Source: Azospirillum sp. B21
GTDB lineage: Bacteria > Pseudomonadota > Alphaproteobacteria > Azospirillales > Azospirillaceae
Length of the DNA stretch: 64,000 bases
Assembly (NCBI RefSeq): GCF_008364825.1
Contig: NZ_VTTO01000004.1
Span: forward strand, 263,202 to 327,201
Reading direction: 5' to 3'
Every line of letters starts with the position of its first letter. The first letter of the stretch is position 1. Position numbers and translations under genes: made by a program. Of the stretch, positions 8,168 to 17,111 are shown one piece after another. Under the pieces are notes generated by a model. The model saw nothing but the letters and a program-made list of their open reading frames with translations. It made no database searches and was not told the origin of the DNA.

Positions 8168-8845
8168 CTAGTCGCTTCCCGTCTGAGGCACGGGAGACGG
8201 TTGAACGTCGGCCAGCGCGATTTCGATCCGCTCCTTGCCCTTGCCGGTGTTGCGACGCTTGAGGGTCAGCGCGCCGATCTCGCCGGTCCGGCGCAGGTGG
8301 GTGCCGCCGCAGGGCACCCTGGCGAAGCCGGGGATCTCCCAGAAGCGGCGCTCGGCAGCCTCGTCGCTGAAGCCGCTCAGGATGCGGGTGTCGGCGGCGA
8401 CGATGCGCGCGGCCTCGGCGGCGAATTCGGGCAGCAGCGGGGTCAGCGGCTCGTTCCAGGCGAAGTCGATGCGCGCCTTGTCGGCGGCGATATGGGCGCC
8501 GACCTTGTGGATGCCGGGCAGGCGGCCCATCACCAGTTCAAGCACGATCTCGGCTGCGAAGTGCAGGCGCATCAGCCGGTAGCGGCGTTCCCAGTCGATC
8601 TCCAGAGCGACGGCTTCGCCGGGGCCGAGGCCGTGGCCGGGCGCAAGCCTGTAGCGGATCTCGCGACCGTCCTTGCGGGCCTCCAGCACCTCGAGGCCGC
8701 CGATCGTGCCGGCATCGCTCTCCTGCCCGCCGGAGAGCGCATAGAGGATGGTGGCCTCCAGCGTCACCTCGTCGCCGTCGACCGTGGCTATGCGGCTATC
8801 CAGGCGGGTGCGGTAGGGATCGTCCCAGAACATCTTCCGGGTCAT
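8168..8845 (-). CDS. Alanyl-tRNA editing protein (AlaX type)
   Basis: A 225-residue free-standing editing domain related to the C-terminal half of alanyl-tRNA synthetase. It should hydrolyse Ser- or Gly-tRNA(Ala). The N-terminal part has the beta-barrel motif LSGGQESDAG, and the zinc site is suggested by MRLHFAAE and the conserved CGGTH near residue 188. The usual HxxxH of the first metal motif appears as HFAAE, so one ligand may differ. The ATG at 8845 was preferred because upstream codons in the open frame have no family character. It is divergent from the GST gene. Confidence 0.88.
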   Translation of the reverse strand: MTRKMFWDDPYRTRLDSRIATVDGDEVTLEATILYALSGGQESDAGTIGGLEVLEARKDGREIRYRLAPGHGLGPGEAVALEIDWERRYRLMRLHFAAEIVLELVMGRLPGIHKVGAHIAADKARIDFAWNEPLTPLLPEFAAEAARIVAADTRILSGFSDEAAERRFWEIPGFARVPCGGTHLRRTGEIGALTLKRRNTGKGKERIEIALADVQPSPVPQTGSD

Positions 8846-9068
8846 GGAGAACCTCGCGCAACGTAACGGATCGGTTTGTGTCGCGGATGGACAGTCCGCC
8901 CGCCCACACGGCCATATAATAGACCGGTCTCGATGAAATGCCCGGAAAAGCGTTGTCGCGCGGATGGGGCAGATGCTTGCTCCGGCGCAACCCGAAGGCT
9001 TGCTCCGGTCCCGGTGCCGGGTCATGCTCACGCCCCCGCAGATTGCATGTCCTGAAAGGTGCAGCCCG

Positions 9069-9719
9069 ATGTCCGACCTGACTCTGGTGATGGGAAACAA
9101 GGCTTATTCGTCGTGGTCGCTTCGCCCCTGGTTGGCGATGAAGCAGGCGGGTCTTGCCTTTGCCGAGACCGTCATTCCCCTGCGCCAGCCGGACACCGCC
9201 GCGCGCATCGCCGAGCATTCGCCGTCGGGCCGCGTGCCGTCCCTGATCCATGCCGGGCTGACCGTGTGGGATTCGCTGGCGATCTGCGAATATGTGGCGG
9301 AACTGGCGCCCGAGGCCGGGCTGTGGCCGGCGGACCGGGCGGCGCGGGCGGTCGCGCGGGCGGTGTCGGCGGAGATGCATTCCGGCTTCGTGTCGCTGCG
9401 CACCAGCATGCCGATGAACCTGAAGGGCGACCGCAAAGGGCAGGGCATGACGGATGCGACCGCCGCGGACATCGCCCGCATCGAGGCGCTGTGGGCCGAT
9501 ATGCGCGCGCGCTTCGGCATCCCGGCGGGCGGGCCGTTCCTGTTCGGAGCCTTTACCATCGCCGACACCATGTTCGCCCCGGTGGTGACGCGGCTGGAGA
9601 CCTATGGCGTTGCGGAGTCGCCGGAGTCGCGGGCCTACATGGATGCCGTGCTGGCGCTGCCGGCGATGCGGGAATGGATCGCGGCGGCCAAGGAAGAGCC
9701 TTGGGAGTTCGAGCCTTGA
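9069..9719 (+). CDS. Glutathione S-transferase family protein
   Basis: A 216-residue cytosolic GST with a thioredoxin-like N-terminal domain beginning LVMGNKAYSSWSLRPWL (the catalytic Ser/Tyr region), the cis-Pro loop GRVPSLI and the glutathione gamma-glutamyl site DSLAICEY. An all-helical C-terminal domain follows. Substrate is unknown. The ATG at 9069 starts right at the conserved beta-1 strand. Its stop overlaps the TTG start of the acetyltransferase gene, so the two are translationally coupled. Confidence 0.92.
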   Translation: MSDLTLVMGNKAYSSWSLRPWLAMKQAGLAFAETVIPLRQPDTAARIAEHSPSGRVPSLIHAGLTVWDSLAICEYVAELAPEAGLWPADRAARAVARAVSAEMHSGFVSLRTSMPMNLKGDRKGQGMTDATAADIARIEALWADMRARFGIPAGGPFLFGAFTIADTMFAPVVTRLETYGVAESPESRAYMDAVLALPAMREWIAAAKEEPWEFEP

Positions 9720-10246
9720 GCAATGCCGGCTTCACCATCCGGCCGGCGGGGCCGGAGGATGCCGAGGCGGTCGGCGCGCTGCTCCGGGCCTCATACCCGC
9801 CGCTGATGGCCGCGGGCTATCCGGCGGACGTGCTGGAGCGCGCCCTGCCGGCGATGATGAAGGCCAACCCGCTGCTGCTGCGGTCGGGCACCTATCATTT
9901 GGCGGTGTCAGAGGGCGGCGCCGTCATCGGCTGCGGCGGCTGGACCCGCGAACCGCCGGGAGCGCCCTGCCAGCCGGTCGATCCAACGGTCGGGCATATC
10001 CGGCATTTCGCCACCCATCCCGATGTTTTGCGCCGCGGCGTCGGCAGCGCCCTTCTCGGCCGCTGCATCGAGGAAGCGCGGGTTGCCGGCGTTCGCCGGC
10101 TGGAGTGCCTGTCGAGCCTCGTTGCCGAGCGGTTCTATGAGTCGGCAGGCTTCCGCGCGGTTGGAAAGCGGTCGGTGATCCTGGCGCCCGGCGTCCAGTT
10201 CGACAGCATCGTCATGGTACTGGAGCTGACTCCACCCACCGGTTGA
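9716..10246 (+). CDS. GNAT family N-acetyltransferase
   Basis: A 176-residue GNAT acetyltransferase. Motif A is visible as HIRHFATHPDVLRRGVGSALL (acetyl-CoA pyrophosphate loop RRGVGS), followed by motif B with FYESAGFRAVG. The substrate amine is unknown. The start is a TTG that overlaps the GST stop by three bases, with GGGAG 7 nt upstream; no ATG fits before the first conserved strand. A strong terminator hairpin follows 17 bp after the stop, closing the two-gene operon. Confidence 0.88.
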   Translation: MSNAGFTIRPAGPEDAEAVGALLRASYPPLMAAGYPADVLERALPAMMKANPLLLRSGTYHLAVSEGGAVIGCGGWTREPPGAPCQPVDPTVGHIRHFATHPDVLRRGVGSALLGRCIEEARVAGVRRLECLSSLVAERFYESAGFRAVGKRSVILAPGVQFDSIVMVLELTPPTG

Positions 10247-10262
10247 CGCAACCCCGAATGAG

Positions 10263-10300
10263 AAACGGCGCGCCGTCCTGCCGGATGGCGCGCCGTTTTC
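10263..10300 (+). terminator. Rho-independent terminator of the GST-GNAT operon
   Basis: A perfect 12-bp stem (AAACGGCGCGCC paired with GGCGCGCCGTTT, 12-nt loop) ends in TTTT and lies just after the acetyltransferase stop. The A-rich left side means it could also work for transcripts from the other direction. Confidence 0.85.
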
Positions 10301-10317
10301 ATGTCCGCTCCTCAATT

Positions 10318-10456
10318 CCCCCTCTCCCCCCCGGGGAGAGGGTCGGGGTGAGGGGGAGGCACTGCGAGGATCGGCAAGGATGCGAGGTGTCGGTCACCCG
10401 GAAAAGACACGCCGTGCATCCCCCTCACCCTAACCCTCTCCCCGGGGGGGAGAGGG
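10318..10456. repeat. REP-like inverted pair A
   Basis: Two inverted copies of a palindrome-plus-tail repeat (10318-10356 and 10420-10456). Each has a CCCTCTCCCC/GGGGAGAGGG hairpin and an asymmetric tail of the form GGTtaGGGTGAGGGG. Tails face inward across a 63-bp spacer whose right end reads GTGCATC, as in pairs C and E. It lies between the terminator above and the gltB stop codon. Confidence 0.85.
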
Positions 10457-10484
10457 GATGGTCCGCTGCTTGTGGGAGAGGGCT

Positions 10485-13400
10485 TTACTCCGCCGGGATG
10501 GCGCGCGGCAGGGTCACCGGCACGGCCAGACGGTGCAGCATCTCCTTCGGAACCACCTGCCAGAAGTGGCCGAGTTCACGCTGCCAATCGTTGAGGATCT
10601 CGGCGGCGAAACGGCTCTGCGTCTCGGCGACGTGCTCCTCGATCAGGGCGCGGAGCTGGGCCTCGTAATGGGGCACCTCGATCCGCTGGAAGATGACGCT
10701 TTCCTCGTTGATGTGCAGCGGCAGCGAGTCCTCCGGGTCGTACAGGTAGGCCATGCCCCCGGTCATGCCGGCGGCGAAGTTGTCGCCGACCTTGCCCAGG
10801 ATGACAGCCGTGCCGCCCGTCATGTACTCGCAGCCGTTGGAGCCGCAGCCCTCCACCACCACGGTGGCGCCGGAGTTGCGCACCGCGAACCGCTCGCCCG
10901 CCTGGCCGGCGGCGAACAGCTTGCCGGCGGTGGCGCCGTACAGCACCGTGTTGCCGATGATGGTGTTCTTGTTCGACTCCAGCGGGCTGCTGGTCGCCGG
11001 ACGGACCACGATGGTGCCGCCCGACAGGCCCTTGCCGACATAGTCGTTGGCGTCGCCCATCACCTCCAGCTTGATGCCCTGGACCGCGAAGGCGCCCAGG
11101 GACTGGCCGGCGGTGCCGCGCAGGCGGACGGTGATGTGGCCGGGCTGCAGCCCGAACATCCCGAACTTCCGCGTGACCATCGAGGACAGCCGCGTGCCGA
11201 TGGCGCGCTGCGTGTTGCGGGCGTTGTAGGCGAGCTGCATCTTCTCGCCTTCCTCGAACAGCGGGCGGGCATCGGCGACGATGCGGGCGTCCAGCGTGTC
11301 CGGCACCTCGTTGCGGCCCTGCAGCGTGCAGTAGCGCGCGTTCTCGCCCGGATCGACCTGGGCCAGCAACGGGTTGAGGTCGAGGTCGTCCAGGTGGGCG
11401 CCGCCGCGGCTGACCTGATGCAGCAGGTCGGTGCGGCCGATCACCTCGGTCAGCGAGCGGAAGCCCAGGCGGGCCAGGATCTCGCGGACCTCTTCGGCCA
11501 GGAAGGTGAAGAGGTTGACGACCTTCTCCGGCGTGCCGACGAACTTCTCGCGCAGCTTCTCGTCCTGGACGCAGACGCCGACCGGGCAGGTGTTGGAATG
11601 GCACTGCCGGACCATGATGCAGCCCATGGCGATCAGGCTGGCGGTGCCGATGCCGAACTCTTCCGCGCCCAGCATGGCGGCGATGACGATGTCGCGGCCG
11701 GTCTTCAGGCCGCCGTCGGTGCGCAGCCGCACACGGTGGCGCAGCTTGTTCAGCGTCAGGACCTGATGCACCTCCGACAGGCCCATCTCCCAGGGCAGGC
11801 CGGCGAACTTGATCGAGGTCTGCGGCGAGGCACCGGTGCCGCCGGAGTTGCCGGAGATCAGGATGATGTCGGCATTGGCCTTGGCCACGCCGGCGGCGAT
11901 GGTGCCGATGCCCGACCGGCTGACCAGCTTCACCGTGACCTTGGCGTCCGGGTTGATCTGCTTCAGGTCATAGATGAGCTGAGCCAGATCCTCGATCGAG
12001 TAGATGTCGTGGTGCGGCGGCGGGCTGATCAGCATGACGCCCGGCGTCGAATGACGCAGCCGCGCGATCATCTCCGTCACCTTGAAGCCGGGCAGCTGGC
12101 CACCCTCGCCGGGCTTGGCGCCCTGGGCGACCTTGATCTCCAGCTCGCGGCACTGGTTCAGGTACTCGGCGGTGACGCCGAAGCGGCCCGACGCCACCTG
12201 CTTGATGGCGGAGTTCCAGTTGTCGCCGTTCTTGTCGGGACGGAAGCGCGCCGGATCCTCGCCGCCCTCGCCCGAGTCGGACTTGGCGCCGATGCGGTTC
12301 ATGGCGACGTTCAGCGTGCCGTGCGCCTCGGGCGACAATGCTCCCATCGACATGCCCGGCGTGATGAAGCGCTTGCGGATGGAGGTGATGCTCTCCACCT
12401 CGTCCACCGGAACGGCGGCCTTGGTGGTGCGGAACTCCAGCAGGTCGCGCAGCTGCATCGGCGGCCGCTTGTTCACCTGCTCCGAATACTTCTTGAAGGT
12501 GGTGTAGCTGTCGTTGGTGACGGCCTGCTGCAGGGTGTGGATGATCCCACCCTCCCAGCCATGGCGGTCGCCCGACTTGCGGAAGCGGTAGAAGCCGCCG
12601 ACCGGCAGCGGCAGCGCCTCGCCGGCATAGGCCAGCGCATGCTGCTCCAGAACCTTCTTCTGGATGCCGTTCAGGCCGATGCCGGAGATGCGGCTGACCA
12701 TCGCCGGGAAATGCTCGGCGACCAGGGCGCGGCTGAGGCCGATGGCCTCGAAGTTGCCGCCGCCGCGGTAGCTGCTGATGACCGAGATGCCCATCTTGGA
12801 CATGATCTTCAGCAGGCCGTCGTCGATGGCCTTCTTGTAGTTCGTCATCGCCTTTTCCAGCGACAGCGAACCGAGCAGGCCGCGGCGCTGGCGCTCGGCC
12901 ACCGCTTCCTGCGCCAGATAGGCGTTGACGGTGGTGGCGCCGACGCCGATCAGCACCGCGAAATAATGGGTGTCCAGGCATTCCGCCGTGCGCAGGTTCA
13001 GCGAGGTGAAAGTGCGCAGGTTGGAGCGGATCAGGTGGGTGTGGACCGCACCGGTCGCCAGGATGGCCGGAATGGCGGCGCGGGCCGAACCCATCGCCTC
13101 GTCGGTCAGGACGACGTGGTTGGCGCCGCCGCGCACGGCGTCCTCCGCCTCCTGGCGGATGCGGCGCAGGGCATCGCGCAGGGCGTCCGGACCGGCATCG
13201 ACCGGGAAGGTCGCGTCGATCACCGCGGCGGTGTCGCCCATGTATTCCCGCATGGCGTGGAATTCGGCGGTGGTCAGGACCGGGCTGTCGAGTTGCAGCA
13301 ACCGGGTCTGGCTCTCATCCTCGTCCAGGATGTTGCCGAGGTTGCCCAGACGCGTCTTCAGGCTCATCACCCGGCGCTCGCGAAGCGAGTCGATCGGCGG

Positions 13401-15047
13401 ATTGGTGACCTGCGAGAAGTTCTGGCGGAAGAAGTGGTGCAGGCCGCGGTACTTGTCCGACAGCACGGCGATGGGGCTGTCGTCGCCCATCGAGCCGACG
13501 GCTTCCTTGCCGTCCTCCGCCATCGGGTGGAGGATCAGCTCCATGTCTTCCATGGCGAGGCCGAAGGCCATCTGGCGACGGCGCAGCTCCTCCTTCTCCA
13601 TCTCCGACGGCTCGCCCTTCAAGGCGGCGGACTTCACCAGCTCGTCCAGGTGCGTGGTGTTCTTGACCCACTGGCCCCAGGGCTTCTGGCTGGCCAGATG
13701 GTCCTTCAGCTCACGGTCGTTGAACAGCTTGCCGGCCTGCAGATCGACGGCGATCATCTCGCCCGGGCCGAGGCGGCCCTTCTCGACCACCTGGTTCTCC
13801 TCGATCTTGACCATGCCGGTCTCGGAGCCGCCGATGATCAGGCCATCGGTGGTGATGGTGTAGCGCATCGGGCGCAGGCCGTTGCGGTCCATGCCGCCGA
13901 CGACCCAGCGGCCGTCGGTCATGGCGAGCGCGGCCGGGCCGTCCCACGGCTCCATCACCGAGTTGCAGTAGGCGATCAGCGCCTTGTGGTTTTCCGGCGT
14001 GGTCTGCGAGCTGGTCAGCGCCTGCGGCACCAGCATCATCTTGACCATCGGCGCGCTGCGGCCGGCGCGGACCATAACCTCGAACACCGTGTCGAGCGCG
14101 CCCGAGTCGGACAGGCCGACGCCGATCACCGGCTTCAGGTCCGCCATGTGGGTGCCGAACACCGGATGCTCCATCCGGGTCTCGTGCGCCTTCATCCAGT
14201 TGACGTTGCCCTTCAGCGTGTTGATCTCGCCGTTGTGGGCGAGCATGCGGAAGGGCTGGGCCAGCGGCCAGGTCGGGAAGGTGTTGGTCGAATAGCGCTG
14301 GTGGTAGATGGCGAAGGACGACTCGAAGCGGTCGTCGGTCAGGTCCGGGTAGAAGGTGGACAGCTGTTCGGCCAGGAACATGCCCTTGTAGATGATCGAA
14401 CGGGCCGACAGGGAGCAGATGTAGAAGTCGTTGATCTGCTCGCCATGCACCGCCTTCTCGATCCGACGGCGGATGATGTAGAGGTCGAGTTCGAACTGCT
14501 CGTCGGACACGCCCTTGGAATTGCCGATGATGATCTGCTCGATCTCGGGCCGGGTCGCATTGGCCTTCTCGCCGATGATGTCGACGTTGATCGGCACCTG
14601 ACGCCAGCCGTAGATGTAATAGCCGAAGGCCAGGATCTCGGTCTCGACGATGCAGCGGCAGGCTTCCTGGGCGTCCAGGCTGATGCGCGGCAGGAAGACC
14701 TGGCCGACCGCCAGGTTGTTCTCCGGCGGGGTGTGGCCGATGACCTTGACGTGGTCCTTGAAGAACTTCTGCGGCACCTGGACATGGATGCCGGCGCCGT
14801 CGCCGGTCTTGCCGTCGGCGTCGACCGCGCCGCGGTGCCAGACCGCCTTCAGGGCCTCGATGCCTTTCTCGACCACCGAACGGCGGGGCTTGCCGTCGAT
14901 CGCGGCGATGAAGCCGACGCCGCAGGCGTCGTGCTCGTCGGCCGGATTGTAGGCGTGCGCAGTGGTCAGCGCCGCGGCGTTGGCGCGGAAATCGGCGACG
15001 AACTGCTCACCCTGGTTCAACGAGCCCTGGTTAAACTCGGCGGTCAT
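10485..15047 (-). CDS. gltB: Glutamate synthase (NADPH) large subunit
   Basis: The GOGAT alpha subunit (1520 residues) takes the amide of glutamine and converts 2-oxoglutarate to glutamate with the GltD subunit. A 41-residue propeptide precedes the Ntn nucleophile (Cys42 in DACGVGF) of the class II amidotransferase domain. The central domain, the FMN-binding synthase barrel (with GEGGEDPARF and GNSGGTGASPQTS) and a C-terminal beta-helix GXGXG domain follow. The 3Fe-4S cysteines are in CIMVRQCHSNTCPVGVC. It matches the Azospirillum brasilense enzyme in size and layout. It lies downstream of gltD, separated by a 228-bp gap carrying a repeat pair. Confidence 0.98.
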   Translation of the reverse strand: MTAEFNQGSLNQGEQFVADFRANAAALTTAHAYNPADEHDACGVGFIAAIDGKPRRSVVEKGIEALKAVWHRGAVDADGKTGDGAGIHVQVPQKFFKDHVKVIGHTPPENNLAVGQVFLPRISLDAQEACRCIVETEILAFGYYIYGWRQVPINVDIIGEKANATRPEIEQIIIGNSKGVSDEQFELDLYIIRRRIEKAVHGEQINDFYICSLSARSIIYKGMFLAEQLSTFYPDLTDDRFESSFAIYHQRYSTNTFPTWPLAQPFRMLAHNGEINTLKGNVNWMKAHETRMEHPVFGTHMADLKPVIGVGLSDSGALDTVFEVMVRAGRSAPMVKMMLVPQALTSSQTTPENHKALIAYCNSVMEPWDGPAALAMTDGRWVVGGMDRNGLRPMRYTITTDGLIIGGSETGMVKIEENQVVEKGRLGPGEMIAVDLQAGKLFNDRELKDHLASQKPWGQWVKNTTHLDELVKSAALKGEPSEMEKEELRRRQMAFGLAMEDMELILHPMAEDGKEAVGSMGDDSPIAVLSDKYRGLHHFFRQNFSQVTNPPIDSLRERRVMSLKTRLGNLGNILDEDESQTRLLQLDSPVLTTAEFHAMREYMGDTAAVIDATFPVDAGPDALRDALRRIRQEAEDAVRGGANHVVLTDEAMGSARAAIPAILATGAVHTHLIRSNLRTFTSLNLRTAECLDTHYFAVLIGVGATTVNAYLAQEAVAERQRRGLLGSLSLEKAMTNYKKAIDDGLLKIMSKMGISVISSYRGGGNFEAIGLSRALVAEHFPAMVSRISGIGLNGIQKKVLEQHALAYAGEALPLPVGGFYRFRKSGDRHGWEGGIIHTLQQAVTNDSYTTFKKYSEQVNKRPPMQLRDLLEFRTTKAAVPVDEVESITSIRKRFITPGMSMGALSPEAHGTLNVAMNRIGAKSDSGEGGEDPARFRPDKNGDNWNSAIKQVASGRFGVTAEYLNQCRELEIKVAQGAKPGEGGQLPGFKVTEMIARLRHSTPGVMLISPPPHHDIYSIEDLAQLIYDLKQINPDAKVTVKLVSRSGIGTIAAGVAKANADIILISGNSGGTGASPQTSIKFAGLPWEMGLSEVHQVLTLNKLRHRVRLRTDGGLKTGRDIVIAAMLGAEEFGIGTASLIAMGCIMVRQCHSNTCPVGVCVQDEKLREKFVGTPEKVVNLFTFLAEEVREILARLGFRSLTEVIGRTDLLHQVSRGGAHLDDLDLNPLLAQVDPGENARYCTLQGRNEVPDTLDARIVADARPLFEEGEKMQLAYNARNTQRAIGTRLSSMVTRKFGMFGLQPGHITVRLRGTAGQSLGAFAVQGIKLEVMGDANDYVGKGLSGGTIVVRPATSSPLESNKNTIIGNTVLYGATAGKLFAAGQAGERFAVRNSGATVVVEGCGSNGCEYMTGGTAVILGKVGDNFAAGMTGGMAYLYDPEDSLPLHINEESVIFQRIEVPHYEAQLRALIEEHVAETQSRFAAEILNDWQRELGHFWQVVPKEMLHRLAVPVTLPRAIPAE

Positions 15048-15150
15048 GGAACGACCCTTTCACAGTCTGGACGTTGACCTGGGGGGCGGAAGGGATGGCC
15101 CCCTGGGGTAGACGGTGGTTCTGGTGACGAACTTGGGATGGGGGACGCTT

Positions 15151-15250
15151 GCCCCCTCCCTAACCCTCCCCCGCTTTGCGGGAGAGGGAACTCCGCCGCT
15201 TTTGCGCTCAACTCCCTCTCCCGCGAAGCGGGGGAGGGTCGGGGAGGGGG
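15151..15250. repeat. REP-like inverted pair B between gltD and gltB
   Basis: Two inverted copies of the same palindrome family (15151-15189 and 15212-15250), here with the hairpins inward and the CCCCCTCCCTAACCC-type tails outward, the opposite of pairs A, C, D and E. The spacer is only 22 bp. In the gltDB transcript both hairpins, or one long fold-back of the whole pair, would form between the two coding regions. Confidence 0.85.
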
Positions 15251-15275
15251 CGGGCGGCGTTGCGACTGGGTGGAC

Positions 15276-16724
15276 TTACTCGGCGGCAACCGCCAGCTTC
15301 GGGGCGCCGACGGTCTGGGCGTAGGCGTGCATCGCCTCGGCGGCGTCGCGGCCGTCGCGGATGGCCCAGACCACCAGCGAGGCGCCGCGGACGATGTCGC
15401 CGGCGGCGAAGACGCCGTCCAGGCTGGTCATCTTGGTGCGGTGGTCGACCAGCAGCGTGCCCCAGCGGGTGACGGTGAGGTCCGGCGCGCCGAACATGCC
15501 CGGCAGATCCTCCGGCTCGAAGCCGAGAGCCTTGATGACGAGGTCGGCCGGCTCGGTGAACTCGGAGCCCTCGATCACCTGCGGGGTTTGGCGGCCGGTG
15601 GCGTCGGCGACACCCAGATGGATGCGCACGGCGCGGACGCCGGTCACCACGTCCCCGCCGGTGAAGCCCTCGGGAGCGGCCTGCCAGACGAACTCGACGC
15701 CCTCTTCCTCGGCATGCGCCACTTCGCGCTGCGAGCCCGGCATGTTCTTGCGGTCGCGGCGGTACAGGCACTTGACGGAGGTCGCACCCTGGCGGATCGC
15801 CGTGCGCACGCAGTCCATGGCGGTGTCGCCGCCGCCGAGCACCACCACCTTCTTGCCGGCGGCGTTCAGCGAACCATTCTCGTAAGCCTCGACGGAGTCG
15901 CCCAGGCCGACGCGGTTGGAGGTGGTGAGGTATTCCAGCGCCGGAACGATGTTCTTCAGGCCGGCGCCGGGAGCCTCGATGTCGCGGGCCTTGTAGACGC
16001 CGGTGGCGACCAGGATGGTGACGTGGCGCTCGCGCAGCTCGGCCAGCGAGGCGTCGCGGCCGACCTCGAAATTCGAATGGAAGATGACGCCGGCATCGGC
16101 CAGACGCTGGACGCGGCGGGCGACGACGTCCTTCTCCAGCTTGAAGCCGGGGATGCCGTAGACCAGCAGGCCGCCCATGCGGTCGTAGCGGTCGTAGACA
16201 TGGACCTCGTAGCCCTTGGCGCGCAGCTCCTCCGCGGCGGCGAGGCCGGCCGGGCCGGCGCCGATCACGCCGACCGACAGGCCCAGCTCGCGGGCCGGCT
16301 TGCGCGGCTTGACCCAGCCGTTCTCCCAGGCGGTGTCGTTGATGTACTTCTCCACCGAACCGATGGTGACGGCGCCGTGGGTCGACTGCTCGATGACGCA
16401 GTTGCCCTCGCACAGGCGGTCCTGCGGGCAGATGCGGCCGCAGATTTCGGGGAAGTTGTTGGTGGCCTGGGAGACCTCGTAGGCTTCCTCAAGGCGGCCC
16501 TCGGCGGTCAGCTTCAGCCAGTCGGGGATGTTGTTGGAGACCGGGCAATGCACCTGGCAGAAGGGAACGCCGCACTGCGAGCAGCGGTTGGCCTGCTCGC
16601 CGGCGCGCTCGTCGCTGAAGCGGGCGTAGATCTCGGCGAAGTCCTGGCGACGGTCGGCGGCGGACCGCTTGTCGGGCATCTTCTGCGCGGTGTGCACGAA
16701 GCCCAACATTTTCTGGTTCGCCAT
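15276..16724 (-). CDS. gltD: Glutamate synthase (NADPH) small subunit
   Basis: The GOGAT beta subunit (482 residues) oxidises NADPH through FAD and feeds electrons to GltB. It has N-terminal iron-sulfur cysteine clusters (CSQCGVPFCQVHCP and CGRICPQDRLCEGNC), an FAD site GVIGAGPAGLAAAEEL, an NADPH site VVLGGGDTAMDC and the C-terminal FAD motif GVFAAGDIVRG. The ATG at 16724 has AAGGAG 9 nt upstream and gives exactly the length known from Azospirillum brasilense. It is first in the operon; a 7-bp hairpin lies in its leader. Confidence 0.98.
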   Translation of the reverse strand: MANQKMLGFVHTAQKMPDKRSAADRRQDFAEIYARFSDERAGEQANRCSQCGVPFCQVHCPVSNNIPDWLKLTAEGRLEEAYEVSQATNNFPEICGRICPQDRLCEGNCVIEQSTHGAVTIGSVEKYINDTAWENGWVKPRKPARELGLSVGVIGAGPAGLAAAEELRAKGYEVHVYDRYDRMGGLLVYGIPGFKLEKDVVARRVQRLADAGVIFHSNFEVGRDASLAELRERHVTILVATGVYKARDIEAPGAGLKNIVPALEYLTTSNRVGLGDSVEAYENGSLNAAGKKVVVLGGGDTAMDCVRTAIRQGATSVKCLYRRDRKNMPGSQREVAHAEEEGVEFVWQAAPEGFTGGDVVTGVRAVRIHLGVADATGRQTPQVIEGSEFTEPADLVIKALGFEPEDLPGMFGAPDLTVTRWGTLLVDHRTKMTSLDGVFAAGDIVRGASLVVWAIRDGRDAAEAMHAYAQTVGAPKLAVAAE

Positions 16725-17111
16725 GACGTCTGCTCCTTCGCTTCGCGGCCCCGTCGTCTGCTGCGGGGACATCGCCTTGCTGGGCCTGACCGGGGGCTGC
16801 GGCGTTGGCCTACACCGACCGGCTGGGTTGAAATCGAACGTCCGCAAAGTGGCGGACGCTCGTCATATAACGCATGCGCGGGGACGGCGGAAGCACAAAA
16901 GAACCGATAGGTCCGTTTTGTTGACCTTTTCTCCCGCAAGGCTGGAATGCATGAGCGGTGCGGCATAGCGTCACAAAAACGAGACAGAAAATTAGTCCAC
17001 AAATGAGACTATCTCGCAAATAGGGGTACCGACCCCTCGCCGTCGCCAAGCACCGGCCCCGCCTGCTATAAGCACCGCAACATCCAACCGTGCCGAAGGC
17101 TCCGTGCCACG
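16725..17111. promoter_or_regulatory. Divergent gltD / uppP upstream region
   Basis: 387 bp with no supportable gene, AT-rich at 16900-17020. It should hold the promoters for gltDB (minus) and uppP (plus). A TATAAG at 17067-17072 is a reasonable -10 for uppP but lacks a clear -35. The short palindrome GAGACTATCTC at 17003-17013 and the hairpin at 16839-16858 are candidate control sites. I saw no convincing sigma-54 element. Confidence 0.5.
16839..16858 (-). promoter_or_regulatory. Hairpin in the gltD leader
   Basis: A perfect 7-bp inverted repeat, CGTCCGC with GCGGACG around AAAGTG, about 115 bp upstream of the gltD start. It could be an operator or a leader-RNA hairpin. There is no T tract, so simple termination is unlikely. 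Confidence 0.4.

Noticed and set aside
10458..15077. A 1539-codon open frame on the plus strand opposite gltB
   Set aside because: It is an antisense shadow: high GC with third-position bias leaves few stops, and the translation has no domain structure, while the minus strand encodes full-length GltB.
16810..17049. A 79-residue frame with a signal-peptide-like start in the gltD-uppP gap
   Set aside because: There is no SD, the segment after the hydrophobic stretch has no protein character, and the region is better explained as regulatory.
16725..17111. A sigma-54 (-24/-12) promoter for gltDB, expected for a nitrogen gene
   Set aside because: I found no TGGCAC-N5-TTGC-like element in the gap on either strand by eye.
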